Source of the DNA: Pseudomonas beijingensis
GTDB lineage: Bacteria > Pseudomonadota > Gammaproteobacteria > Pseudomonadales > Pseudomonadaceae
Assembly: GCF_030687295.1 (NCBI RefSeq)
Contig: NZ_CP117425.1
Span: forward strand, 1,988,001-2,052,000
Direction: 5' to 3'
Length of the DNA: 64,000 bases
This document shows positions 8,992-16,706 of the stretch, one piece after another. Within the stretch, counting starts at the first letter, position 1; the number at the start of each line of letters is the position of its first letter. The notes below the pieces were generated by a model. That model searched no databases, was not told the DNA's origin, and saw nothing but the letters and a program-made list of their open reading frames with translations. Made by a program: the position numbers and the translations under genes.

Positions 8992-10617
8992 TTATTTGCT
9001 GACGCTGACGCCGTAGAAGGAGTTCAAGCCAAATGGGCTGATCTTGAAGTCCTGCACGTTGGCGCGCATGGGTTGATACACCGTCGAGTGAGCGATAGGT
9101 GTCATTGGCACGGCATCCTTGAGGACGTGTTGTGCCTGTTTGTACAGTTCGGTGCGTTTGGACTGGTCGGTGGTGCGCTTGGCTTCCTTGACCAGGCCAT
9201 CGAATTTCTTGTCGCACCATTTGGAGAAGTTGTTGCCGGCCAGCGAGTCGCAGCCGAACAGCACATTGAGCCAGTTGTCCGGGTCACCGTTGTCACCGCT
9301 CCAGCCGATGATCATCGCCTGGTTCTCGCCGCCTTTGGAACGCTTGATGTACTCGCCCCATTCGTAGCTGACGATGTTGACGTTCAGGCCGATCTTCTTC
9401 CAGTCGGACTGCAGCATTTCAGCCATCAGCTTGGCGTTCGGGTTGTACGGACGCTGGACCGGCATCGCCCACAGGGTGATGTTGGTGCCTTCCTTGACGC
9501 CGGCTTCCTTGAGCAGCTCCTTGGCTTTCTCAGGGTCGTACTTGGCGTCCTTGATGGTGGTGTCGTAGGACCATTGGGTCGGCGGCATGGCGTTGACGGC
9601 CAGTTGGCCGGCGCCCTGGTAGACCGAGTCGATGATCTGCGGCTTGTTGACCGCCATGTCCAGCGCCTGGCGGACCTTCAGGTCGGCCAGCACGTTCGGC
9701 TCGTTGCTGCCCTTGATCTTGTCCATCACGTTATAAGCGATGTAGCCCAGGTTGAAACCCGCCTGGTCAGGCATCTTCAGTGCCTTGTCTTCCTTCAGGG
9801 CCTTGAGGTCGGCCGGGCGTGGGAAGAGGGTGATCTGGCATTCGTTTTTCTTGAGCTTCTGCATGCGCACCGACGGGTCGGTGGTGATGGCGAAGATCAG
9901 GTTGTCGATCTTCACGTCGTCAGGCTTCCAGTAGTCCTTGTTCCCGGTGTAGCGGATGTTGGAGTCTTTCTGGTAGCTCTTGAACACGAACGGGCCGGTG
10001 CCGACCGGCTTCTGGTTGATGTCGGAGGCCTTGCCTTCCTTGAGCAACTGGGCGGCGTATTCGGCGGACTGGATCGAGGCGAAGCTCATGGCCATGTTCT
10101 GGATGAACGCAGCGTCGACATCCTTGAGGGTGAACTTGACGGTGTGGTCGTCGACTTTATCGATCTTGGTGATGTTGGTGTCCATCCCCATGTCGGTGAA
10201 GTACGGGAATTCGGTCGGGTAGGCCTTACGGAACGGGTCGTCCTTGTTGATCATCCGATTGAAGGTGAACAACACATCGTCGGCGTTGAATTCGCGGGTC
10301 GGCTTGAAGTACGGGGTGGTGTGGAACTTGACGCCTTCACGCAGGTGGAAGGTATAAGTCAGGCCGTCTTCGGAAATATCCCATTTGGTCGCCAGGCCAG
10401 GAATCACGGCGGTGCCGCCACGCTCGAACTGGGTCAGGCGGTTGAACATGGTCTCTGCAGAGGCGTCGAAGTCGGTTCCGGTGGTGTACTGACCAGGGTC
10501 AAAACCGGCCGGGCTTCCTTCGGAGCAGAACACCAGGTTAGTCGCGGCTTGGGCGAAAGGTGCGCTGGCTAATAAGCTTGCGCCGACTAAAAACGGAATG
10601 ACCGCTTGTTTAAGCAT
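8992..10617 (-). CDS. Periplasmic dipeptide-binding protein, DppA paralogue
   Basis: A 541-residue solute-binding protein. I start at MLKQAVIPFLVGASLL because GAGG lies 5 bases upstream and a normal signal peptide (to AQA|ATNLVFCSEG) follows; starting 8 codons earlier would add a hydrophilic head. It carries the shared landmarks GTGPFVFKSYQKDSNIRY and GWSGDNGDPDNWLNVLFGCD. Compared with the paralogue at 7007-8608 it has a short extra insert (DKIKGSNEPNVLADLK). About 40 bases upstream is the hairpin GACTCACGAGGTCGCCC also found before the dppA at 3742-5337. Confidence 0.88.
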   Translation of the reverse strand: MLKQAVIPFLVGASLLASAPFAQAATNLVFCSEGSPAGFDPGQYTTGTDFDASAETMFNRLTQFERGGTAVIPGLATKWDISEDGLTYTFHLREGVKFHTTPYFKPTREFNADDVLFTFNRMINKDDPFRKAYPTEFPYFTDMGMDTNITKIDKVDDHTVKFTLKDVDAAFIQNMAMSFASIQSAEYAAQLLKEGKASDINQKPVGTGPFVFKSYQKDSNIRYTGNKDYWKPDDVKIDNLIFAITTDPSVRMQKLKKNECQITLFPRPADLKALKEDKALKMPDQAGFNLGYIAYNVMDKIKGSNEPNVLADLKVRQALDMAVNKPQIIDSVYQGAGQLAVNAMPPTQWSYDTTIKDAKYDPEKAKELLKEAGVKEGTNITLWAMPVQRPYNPNAKLMAEMLQSDWKKIGLNVNIVSYEWGEYIKRSKGGENQAMIIGWSGDNGDPDNWLNVLFGCDSLAGNNFSKWCDKKFDGLVKEAKRTTDQSKRTELYKQAQHVLKDAVPMTPIAHSTVYQPMRANVQDFKISPFGLNSFYGVSVSK

Positions 10618-10651
10618 GTTGGCCTCATGATTTGTTGTCATTTTTGGATTT

Positions 10652-10680
10652 GAGGGCGACCTCGTGAGTCGTCCTGCGGA
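10652..10680 (-). promoter_or_regulatory. Leader hairpin shared between two dppA genes
   Basis: Minus-strand GGACGAC-TCACGAG-GTCGCCC can form a 6-of-7-pair stem. Sixteen of its bases match, with one difference, the core of the structure at 5372-5406, and both lie about 35-40 bases before a dppA ATG. A regulatory role is inference. Confidence 0.4.
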
Positions 10681-10829
10681 TACTTATGCAGGCCCCATAC
10701 CCAATGCAAGATCCAGAGCGGTCACAAGTCCGAAACAGTGGCACGAACGTACCTTAATGTCGCATCTGTGTAACTTTCGGCGCATTTGATCGTTTGCGCG
10801 TGTTTTTTCGGGGCAAATAGCGCCCTTTC

Positions 10830-10859
10830 CCGGTGCGCTATGTGGTTGTAACGCACCGG
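10830..10859 (-). repeat. Inverted repeat after a dppA stop
   Basis: CCGGTGCG and CGCACCGG form a perfect 8-bp stem with a 14-base loop just downstream of the dppA that ends at 10873. The bases after it on the minus strand are GAAAGGGCGC, with no U run, so it is an intercistronic hairpin rather than a clear terminator. Confidence 0.4.
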
Positions 10860-10872
10860 AAGTGGGCGGGTG

Positions 10873-12474
10873 TTACTTCTTCAAACCCACGCCGTAGAAG
10901 GGTGTGAGGCCGAATGGGCTGAGTTTGAAGTCCACCACTTGTCTGTTTATCGGCTGAAATACCGTGGAGTTGGCGATCGGGGTGATCGGCACCTGTTGCT
11001 TGAGGATTTTCTGCGCTTGTTGGTACAAATCGATCCGTTTCTGGCGGTCTGTCGAGACTTTGGCCTGCTGGATCAAGCGGTCATACGCCGGGTCGCACCA
11101 CTTGGCGTAGTTGCTGCCCTTGACCGCCGCGCAGCTGTACAGCACCCCCAGCCAGTTGTCGGGGTCGCCGTTGTCACCGGTCCAGCCGTAAATCATTGCA
11201 TCATGCTCGCCATTTTTTGCACGCTTGATGTACTCGCCCCATTCATAACTGACGATGTTGGCCTTGATCCCGATCTTGGCCCAATCCTGCTGGATCATCT
11301 GCGCAGACATTCGCGCATTGGGGTTGGAGGCGCGCTGCACCGTCATCGCCCATAAATTGATGGTTGTACCGGGCGCAACCCCGGCCTCCTTCAGTAGCGC
11401 CTTGGCCTTGGTCACGTCGTGGGGCGCGTCCTGGATGCTCGGGTCGAACGACCACTGGGCCGGTGGCAGGGCGTTCTGCGCCAGTTGCCCGGCGCTCTGG
11501 TACACAGCCTTGATGATCGCCGGCTTGTCGATGGCCATGTCCAGCGCCTGGCGGACCTTGAGCTGGTCCAGGGGCGGGTGGGTGACGTTGTAGGCGAGGA
11601 AGCCCAGGTTGAAACCGGGCTGCTTGAGCACTTGCAGGTTCGGATCCTGTTCGATCACTTCGATGTCGGCCGGGCGTGGGTAGCCACTGACCTGGCATTC
11701 GCCGCGCTTGAGCTTTTGCAGGCGCACGGCGGCGTCCGGGGTGATGGAGAAAATCAGGTTGTCGAGCTTCACGTCCTCGGGTTTCCAGTACGCGGTGTTG
11801 GCGGCGTAGCGGATCTGCGAGTCCTTCTGGTAGCGCTTGAACACGAACGGCCCGGTGCCGACGGGTTTCTGGTTGAGGTCGCCGGCCTGGCCTTCCTTCA
11901 ACAACTGCGCTGCGTATTCGGCGGACTGCACGGAGGCGAAACTCATCGCCAGGTTTTGCACGAAGGCGGCATCGACGTTGTTCAGGTTGAAACGCACGGT
12001 GTGCTCGTCGACTTTCTCGACGCTCTTGATCGTGGTGTTAAGGCCCATGTCGGTGAAGTACGGCGATTCGGTGGGGTAGGCCTGGCGGAACGGGTGTTGT
12101 GGGTCGAGCAGGCGCTGGAAGGTGAACAGCACGTCGTCGGCGTTGAAGTCGCGGGAGGGGGTGAAGTAGTCGGTGGTGTGGAATTTCACGCCGTCGCGCA
12201 GGTGGAAGGTGTAGGCCAGGCCATCGGGCGACACGTCCCAGCTCGTGGCTAATCCAGGTTCGACCTCGGTGCCGCCGCGTTTGAATTGGGTGAGGCGGTT
12301 GAAGACGGTTTCGGCCGAGGCGTCGAAGTCGGTGCCGCTGGTGTATTGGCTGGGGTCGAATCCGGCGGGGCTGGCTTCGGAGCAGTAGACCAGGGTGGTG
12401 GCGGCCTGGGCCATTGGGGCGCTGCTGATCAGGGCTAGGGTGAGTAGAAGTGGTTTGAAGGTGGTTCTGTCCAT
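10873..12474 (-). CDS. Periplasmic dipeptide-binding protein, DppA paralogue (first gene of the cluster)
   Basis: A 533-residue solute-binding protein with signal peptide MDRTTFKPLLLTLALISSAPMAQA and mature start ATTLVYCSEASPAGFDPSQY. Landmarks GTGPFVFKRYQKDSQIRY and GWTGDNGDPDNWLGVLYSCAA are present. AAGGGA precedes the ATG. It is the promoter-proximal gene of the minus-strand dpp cluster, equivalent by position to PA4496. The cluster thus runs SBP-SBP-SBP-porin-SBP-dppBCDF. The leader upstream ends in a repeat island. Confidence 0.88.
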   Translation of the reverse strand: MDRTTFKPLLLTLALISSAPMAQAATTLVYCSEASPAGFDPSQYTSGTDFDASAETVFNRLTQFKRGGTEVEPGLATSWDVSPDGLAYTFHLRDGVKFHTTDYFTPSRDFNADDVLFTFQRLLDPQHPFRQAYPTESPYFTDMGLNTTIKSVEKVDEHTVRFNLNNVDAAFVQNLAMSFASVQSAEYAAQLLKEGQAGDLNQKPVGTGPFVFKRYQKDSQIRYAANTAYWKPEDVKLDNLIFSITPDAAVRLQKLKRGECQVSGYPRPADIEVIEQDPNLQVLKQPGFNLGFLAYNVTHPPLDQLKVRQALDMAIDKPAIIKAVYQSAGQLAQNALPPAQWSFDPSIQDAPHDVTKAKALLKEAGVAPGTTINLWAMTVQRASNPNARMSAQMIQQDWAKIGIKANIVSYEWGEYIKRAKNGEHDAMIYGWTGDNGDPDNWLGVLYSCAAVKGSNYAKWCDPAYDRLIQQAKVSTDRQKRIDLYQQAQKILKQQVPITPIANSTVFQPINRQVVDFKLSPFGLTPFYGVGLKK

Positions 12475-12884
12475 GAAATCCCTTGGGGGTGGCGACGGTT
12501 TTCAGGAGAGTAGCGTTGTGGGTGGGGGTGTTGGAAATATCGAAAAGTGAGGGGGACTGTTGGGTTTGGGCATAGCGCTTTGGACGAGGCGGCCTTATAG
12601 CCGGCCTGTTTCTTCCGGGTGTACACCTGTCAGGTTTGTGGGAGCAAAGCTTGCTTGCGAGGCAGCCTTATAGCCGACCTGTTTCCTCCGGGTGTACACC
12701 TGTCAGGTTTGTGGGAGCAAAGCTTGCTCGCGAGGCAGCCTTGCAGCCGACCTGTTTCCTCCGGGTGTACACCTGTCAGGTTTGTGGGAGCAAAGCTTGC
12801 TCGCGATGGCGGCCTGACAGCCGGCCAGAATGTTGTTGGCTGAGTACATATCCATTGCTGCGGTAACGGCGGCTTAGGGTTTCG
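12475..12884. other. Gene-free stretch upstream of the dpp cluster, mostly repeats
   Basis: 410 bp with no supportable gene. The first ~110 bp should hold the dpp promoter and leader, but I could not pick out convincing -35/-10 boxes. The rest is the 73-bp tandem array (12586-12830) and the left end of a conserved Pseudomonas element (CTTAGGGTTTCGCCCTTACG) interrupted by the insertion sequence. Confidence 0.6.
12586..12830. repeat. 73-bp tandem repeat, about 3.3 copies, each carrying a REP palindrome
   Basis: The block CCGGGTGTACACCTGTCAGG begins at 12615, 12688 and 12761, an exact 73-bp period. Each unit contains the 8-bp palindrome GTGTACAC, then TTTGTGGGAGCAAAGCTTGCTCGCGA (REP-like) and AGCCGACCTGTTTC. 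Copies differ at only a few bases. Two related units spaced 71 bp apart recur at 14603 and 14674. Confidence 0.85.
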
Positions 12885-12893
12885 CCCTTACGG
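12885..12893. repeat. Target-site duplication, left copy (CCCTTACGG)
   Basis: This 9-bp direct repeat abuts the left inverted repeat of the insertion sequence and is repeated exactly at 14316-14324 after the right inverted repeat. Confidence 0.85.
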
Positions 12894-14315
12894 CCATCCC
12901 TTTCAAGGTCTTTTCGTTTTGGCGGCCTTGATTACCCGGTCCGTTGAAACATGTGCATGCACCGCAGTGCCTTGCACCCATGTTTTGGGTTTAGGCACCT
13001 TGGGGCCCCGGGGATTTTTCGCAACTTGTTTTGGTTGGATGTTTCTGGCCAGTTCCAACAAGCGCTGGGCCAGTTTTTCCAGAGGTATGACGGGAAGACA
13101 TTCCGAGGGCAGCGCAATTTGCAGGCCTTCATAACCACTCCGGACCTGAACCGCCAAGTGATAGGTTGAGGCTTCCCAGCCGTCAGGCTGGGAAGCCTGA
13201 TGGGCTTGCTCGACGCTTCGTTTGAGTACGGCCAGGACGTTGTAGGCCAACACCGCAGTAGCGAACCCGAGCAACGCAGCCTTTGGGCTACCAAGGGTTT
13301 CGATTTCACTCTCCAGGATTGTTTCCAGTCGCTGGAACATGCCTTCAATGCTCCAGCGGCGGCGATAGAGTTCCGCGATCTGCTGCGCGCTGACGCTTTC
13401 AGGCAGGTTGCTCCAGAACATCAAGCTGCTGTCACCCGAGTCTGTTGGCGAATGAAGCGTCAGTTCGACACGCCGACACTGATAACCGCCTCTGACCTGA
13501 ATGATCTGCTCACGCACAGTGCCCGCGTCCACAGGCACGGGTTCTTGCCAATGCCCCTCTTGAATCAAGCGTGGATGCTTGGCTTGTTGACGAATGACAA
13601 AGGAGGTTTTGACCTGTTCGCAAGCCTCCATGACCGGGAGCGTGCAATAGAGTCGATCAGCCAGCCACACCTGGCCCGGCTCGGCATCCGCCAAGAGAGG
13701 CAGCACGCAAACACGCTCGCTTGCGTAGGCATCTTCACATGCCTGCAGGTCGATGACTTGATCCAGGTCGGGGTCGTAGACAACCACCGAAAACCCGGGC
13801 CGAGCGGCGCCGCGCTCGTGGCGTAAAGCCCCCAGTCGTTTCTCAGTGGATGCCAAGTGATTACCGTCCACCACCCGAACCTGCCAACCCGGCAACATCG
13901 TCGTGCAACCCAACTCCTTGATGGTTGGAGCCAGGCGCTGCGCACAGCCCGTGACCAGGGCGCGCAACAAAGCTGGCTCGGTACGACTGATCTTGTCGTA
14001 GAGGGCCGCCAGGCTGACAGGAAGATCTTCCAGTTGCCGCGCCGCGGCGTGCAGGGATGGCTTCAAACCCAATGAAACAAGGGACATCAGCTTGATGATG
14101 GTCGAGAACAGTAGCTCACGAGAATACTGCCGTTGCCGATGTTCTTCGAAAACCTGATCGACCCACTCAGGAGCAATAGCGTGCTCCAGCGCCAATTTGG
14201 CCATAACGCTGGCAGGTGCTTTTTTCTCGAAACGCTCCAGAACATCGGCCCACATCGTTCGGGTATCCCTGATAGAAACTTCAGGGGATTTTACCTAAGA
14301 CCTTGAAAGGGATGG
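12894..14315 (-). mobile_element. IS4-family insertion sequence (1422 bp, complete)
   Basis: It is bounded by perfect 17-bp terminal inverted repeats, CCATCCCTTTCAAGGTC at 12894-12910 and its complement at 14299-14315. The flanking 9-bp duplication CCCTTACGG at 12885-12893 and 14316-14324 defines the ends exactly. One intact transposase fills the element. The insertion splits a repeat element widely seen in Pseudomonas intergenic DNA. No passenger gene is present. The identical target duplications and open transposase suggest a fairly recent, possibly active copy. Confidence 0.93.
12903..14255 (-). CDS. IS4-family DDE transposase
   Basis: A 450-residue transposase. The catalytic acids are readable as D130 (VRVVDGNHL), D200 (VWLADRLYC) and E304 in the IS4 signature YRRRWSIEGMFQRLE, matching the Y-(2)-R-(3)-E-(6)-K/R pattern. 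The N-terminal region (about 1-115) is a typical IS4 transposase leader domain. The tail is basic (PKVPKPKTWVQ, KAAKTKRP), as expected for DNA binding. The stop lies inside the left inverted repeat. The reading frame is intact. Confidence 0.93.
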   Translation of the reverse strand: MWADVLERFEKKAPASVMAKLALEHAIAPEWVDQVFEEHRQRQYSRELLFSTIIKLMSLVSLGLKPSLHAAARQLEDLPVSLAALYDKISRTEPALLRALVTGCAQRLAPTIKELGCTTMLPGWQVRVVDGNHLASTEKRLGALRHERGAARPGFSVVVYDPDLDQVIDLQACEDAYASERVCVLPLLADAEPGQVWLADRLYCTLPVMEACEQVKTSFVIRQQAKHPRLIQEGHWQEPVPVDAGTVREQIIQVRGGYQCRRVELTLHSPTDSGDSSLMFWSNLPESVSAQQIAELYRRRWSIEGMFQRLETILESEIETLGSPKAALLGFATAVLAYNVLAVLKRSVEQAHQASQPDGWEASTYHLAVQVRSGYEGLQIALPSECLPVIPLEKLAQRLLELARNIQPKQVAKNPRGPKVPKPKTWVQGTAVHAHVSTDRVIKAAKTKRP

Positions 14316-14324
14316 CCCTTACGG
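14316..14324. repeat. Target-site duplication, right copy (CCCTTACGG)
   Basis: Identical to 12885-12893. Removing the insertion sequence and one copy restores a continuous GGTTTCGCCCTTACGGCGACTCAC.. sequence. Confidence 0.85.
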
Positions 14325-14566
14325 CGACTCACTTTCGAAGAGCGCGAAAGTAAGCAAAGCGCTTTTGCCCCACCACTCGGTGCCTCGCTTAGGCTCGGCA
14401 TGCCCTCACTCCGGCATTGCTCCGTGGGCCCGCCGCGAAGGGCCATCCATGGCCCAGCGCGGCTATCCCGGCATCCATGCCGGGATGCCCACTCCACAAT
14501 GCCTGCGTTCGGCCATCGTGGTTAACGGGGCGCCCGAGATCAACGTCCGTCACGAGGCGGCCTGAT
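14316..14566. repeat. Right part of a conserved Pseudomonas intergenic repeat element
   Basis: From memory, the stretch beginning CGACTCACTTTCGAAGAGC and running through GCCATCCATGGCCCAGC and CCCGGCATCCATGCCGGG occurs in many Pseudomonas genomes. It is rich in palindromes (for example CCCGGCATCCATGCCGGG). Short open frames in it have no convincing ribosome-binding sites or protein-like composition. Its left end lies beyond the IS at about 12870-12893. Confidence 0.6.
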
Positions 14567-14875
14567 AGCCGACCTGGTTCTTGGTGGGATCGCGTTTCCC
14601 CTGTGGGAGCGGGCTTGCTCGCGAAGGCGGCCTAACAGCCGACCTGTTTCTCCGGCCATACCCTGATCCATTTGTGGGAGCGAGCTTGCTCGCGATGGCG
14701 GCCTGAGGGCCAACCTCGAATTGCTGGCCGACCACAAAATCGTGGCGAGGGAGCTTGCTCCCGCTGGGGCGCGAAGCGGCCCTAAAAACAGCGACTCCAT
14801 TCATCTGACATGCCGAGGTGTCAGGTTTGGGGCTGCTGCGCAGCCCAGCGGGAGCAAGCTCCCTCGCCACGGGTT
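14567..14875. repeat. REP cluster right of the insertion sequence
   Basis: Four REPs: GTGGGAGCGGGCTTGCTC at 14603, GTGGGAGCGAGCTTGCTC at 14674, GTGGCGAGGGAGCTTGCTCC at 14742 and its inverted partner ending near 14871. The last two form a REPIN-like inverted pair. The first two sit in units related to the 73-bp array at 12586-12830. Confidence 0.8.
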
Positions 14876-14990
14876 TTGCAGCGGCCTGAGAAGTGTGATG
14901 AGTCATTCATTTGTGTCGGAAGGATCACCGGCCCCGAAACGAAACATCCCACAGCTTTTTAGGGTTGTCCCTCGGAAGTGGGCTCTCTAA

Positions 14991-15245
14991 CCTTTTTCTT
15001 GTCGCTTCGATTCAGCGACCGGGCGTGAGAAACCCGAATAATAGGCATCCAGCCTCTGTACCTGCATAATTGCCGCCAGCTTATCCGCTGCCTGTAGTAG
15101 ATGCGTTATGGCGGCTGTGTGCGGGCAGGCTTCGGTCTGGCCGAGTACCTATTCTCGGATTTCTCACCCCTGCACATAGCTGCCACCACTTTGCCGAGTG
15201 AGAAACGGCAAGTGATGGTCCTCATCACTCAATAGGTACAAATAA
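14991..15245 (+). promoter_or_regulatory. Structured leader upstream of the DUF6124 gene
   Basis: A gene-free run of stems precedes the ATG at 15246. GTCGCT/AGCGAC pair at 15001-15019 and CCGAG/CTCGG at 15141-15158. TTGCCG/CGGCAA (15191-15211) can be extended with ACCACT/AGTG-TGGT. AGTGATG/CATCACT (15211-15229) is a perfect 7-bp stem with loop GTCCT, ending about 16 bases before the start codon. The last two stems share AGTGATG and so exclude each other. I recall very similar sequence before other DUF3077/DUF6124 genes in fluorescent pseudomonads. The function is unknown. Confidence 0.5.
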
Positions 15246-15629
15246 ATGGATAAGTCAGTCCCCGATCCACCCTTCAACAAAACCAACCCTCTTTCCGGCT
15301 TCGATTCCATCGAAGACCTACTCAAAGACCGCGCCGCCGCCGAGCGCGCCCTCAATCACTACCTCAACCCAAAGCCTCCAGAGCCAAGCACCGATCAGCG
15401 CATCGACAGCCTGTTTTCCGTCACCGCCAAAGCCGACGCCGACACGCTATTGACCAGCACCTCCGAAACCTTGGCCTCAATCAAAGCCATGGCCGAGGAC
15501 CTGGCCTTTGAAGTGGAGGGTACGCGGCGCAGTGTGGCGCTGGGGATTCATCAGTTGGTGGAGTTGTGCCAGTTGCTGGTGGACAAGGCGCTGGATCAGC
15601 TTGAGGCACCGGCCAGCCCTGTACCGTGA
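15246..15629 (+). CDS. DUF6124-family protein, unknown function
   Basis: A small acidic 127-residue protein beginning MDKSVPDPPFNKTNPLSGF. The segment AAERALNHYLNPKPPEPST is typical of the Pseudomonas DUF6124 family. A predicted helical C-terminal half (SETLASIKAMAEDLAFEVEG, then RRSVALGIHQLVELCQLLVD) suggests a helical bundle. There is no signal peptide or membrane segment. AGG about 12 bases upstream is a weak ribosome-binding site. It stands alone between REP clusters after a structured leader, so the leader may control it. I know of no established function. Confidence 0.75.
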   Translation: MDKSVPDPPFNKTNPLSGFDSIEDLLKDRAAAERALNHYLNPKPPEPSTDQRIDSLFSVTAKADADTLLTSTSETLASIKAMAEDLAFEVEGTRRSVALGIHQLVELCQLLVDKALDQLEAPASPVP

Positions 15630-15635
15630 TCCCCC

Positions 15636-15767
15636 GTGGCGAGGGAGCTTGCTCCCGCTGGGGCGCGAAGCGGCCCCAACAGCAGCGACTGCATCCATCT
15701 GATACACCGAGATGTCAGGTTCGGGTCTGCTGCCCAACCCAGCGGGAGCAAGCTCCCTCGCCACGGG
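15636..15767. repeat. REPIN-like inverted REP pair
   Basis: GTGGCGAGGGAGCTTGCTCC (15636 on) and its inverse GGGAGCAAGCTCCCTCGCCA (ending about 15766) flank a ~75-bp spacer containing GATGTCAGGTTCGGGT. It sits between convergent genes DUF6124 and the SIMPL protein and could fold in both transcripts. No T tract follows. Confidence 0.8.
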
Positions 15768-15827
15768 AGTGTTGTCGCTCGGCTTCGGTGGTTGAGTCAG
15801 TGAAACTGGCTGAACCACCGCCGATCA

Positions 15828-16544
15828 TTACTGCATCAACACCTCAACCACCCCATCCGCCGTCATCGTCACCTGGCTGGTGCCAGGTACGACTTCCGGT
15901 GTGACCGACTCAGCATCCATCGACGCCGCTTTCATCATCATCTGCGGGCGCATGTACGGTTGTGGATAACCGTTGGTGTTGAAGTTCAGGTTGACGATTT
16001 TGTAGCCCTTGCCGCCCAAGGCTTCGGTGGCGAGTTGGGCGCGGGCCTTGAAGGCGTTGACGGCGTCTTTGAGCAGGGCGTCTTCGCTGCTCTGGCGGGT
16101 GGCGGTGGCGATGGCGAAGTCCATGCCGCCCATCTTCAGGTCGCCCAGCAGTTCGCCGGTGAGTTTGGACAGGGCGGCGAAGTCGGCGCTTTCCAGGCGC
16201 AGTTCGGCGCGTTCGCGCCAGCCGGTGATTTTCTGGCCTTTGTTGTCGTAGATCGGGTAGCTGCTGCGGCTGCCCTGGCGCAGGGTGATGTCCTTGACCT
16301 CTTTGGCCTGGCCGATGGCTTTGTTCAGCGTAGTGCTGACGGTCGCGGCGAGTTTGGCCGGGTCGGTGTTTTGCTCCTCCGTGTAGAGGGTGACGATCAT
16401 CAGGTCACGCGCCACGTCCTTGTTGACTTCGGCGCGCAGGGAAATCTGGTTGTAGTGAAGCTCGTCGGCGGCCAGGGCCGGCAGGCTGGCGACGGTGCCG
16501 AGGCTGAGGGCGAGCAGGGCGGCGGGGCGACTGAACGTGTGCAT
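15828..16544 (-). CDS. SIMPL-domain (DUF541) periplasmic protein
   Basis: A 238-residue secreted protein with signal peptide MHTFSRPAALLALSLGTVASLPALA and mature start ADELHYNQISLRAEV. The following region matches the SIMPL/DUF541 family (BP26/OMP28-like): alternating strands such as QGSRSSYPIYDNKGQKITGW, then helical LKDAVNAFKARAQLATEALG. These proteins form periplasmic oligomers whose precise role is unsettled. AGGAG precedes the ATG. It lies between dppA and divergent roxSR, as PA4495 does in PAO1. Confidence 0.85.
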   Translation of the reverse strand: MHTFSRPAALLALSLGTVASLPALAADELHYNQISLRAEVNKDVARDLMIVTLYTEEQNTDPAKLAATVSTTLNKAIGQAKEVKDITLRQGSRSSYPIYDNKGQKITGWRERAELRLESADFAALSKLTGELLGDLKMGGMDFAIATATRQSSEDALLKDAVNAFKARAQLATEALGGKGYKIVNLNFNTNGYPQPYMRPQMMMKAASMDAESVTPEVVPGTSQVTMTADGVVEVLMQ

Positions 16545-16706
16545 GAAAGCTCCTTGGGATGAGGCGCAGGGGTAAGGTCCGGGCCTGCGTGAAGGATAAG
16601 ACTCTAGCTTTTATGGGCGGGTTCGCACAGTTACAACTTCTATACAGATTGCGGGTGAGAGGCTTTTTGTGGCGAGGGGATTTAGCGAAACGTCGCCCCG
16701 CCCCGC

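Noticed and set aside
10830..10859. Inverted repeat after dppA as a terminator
   Set aside because: No U tract follows on the minus strand; at most an intercistronic hairpin.
1..12474. Long plus-strand frames opposite dpp genes (up to about 560 codons)
   Set aside because: They mirror conserved minus-strand genes. The translations are His/Gln/Val/Gly-rich with no domain, an effect of GC-rich codon bias.
12586..12830. Regular 73-bp repeats that could suggest a CRISPR array
   Set aside because: The whole 73-bp unit repeats, including what would be spacers, and there are no cas genes. It is a tandem duplication of a REP-containing unit.
14365..14906. Several 60-120-codon open frames to the right of the insertion sequence
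   Set aside because: They run through palindromic repeats, overlap each other on both strands, lack ribosome-binding sites and have repeat-derived composition (for example GSKLPRH, SRASPLPQ).
15231..15248. Hfq/Crc-type A-rich motif at the DUF6124 start (CAAATAAATG)
   Set aside because: It does not fit the repeated AAYAAYAA pattern well enough to claim catabolite repression.
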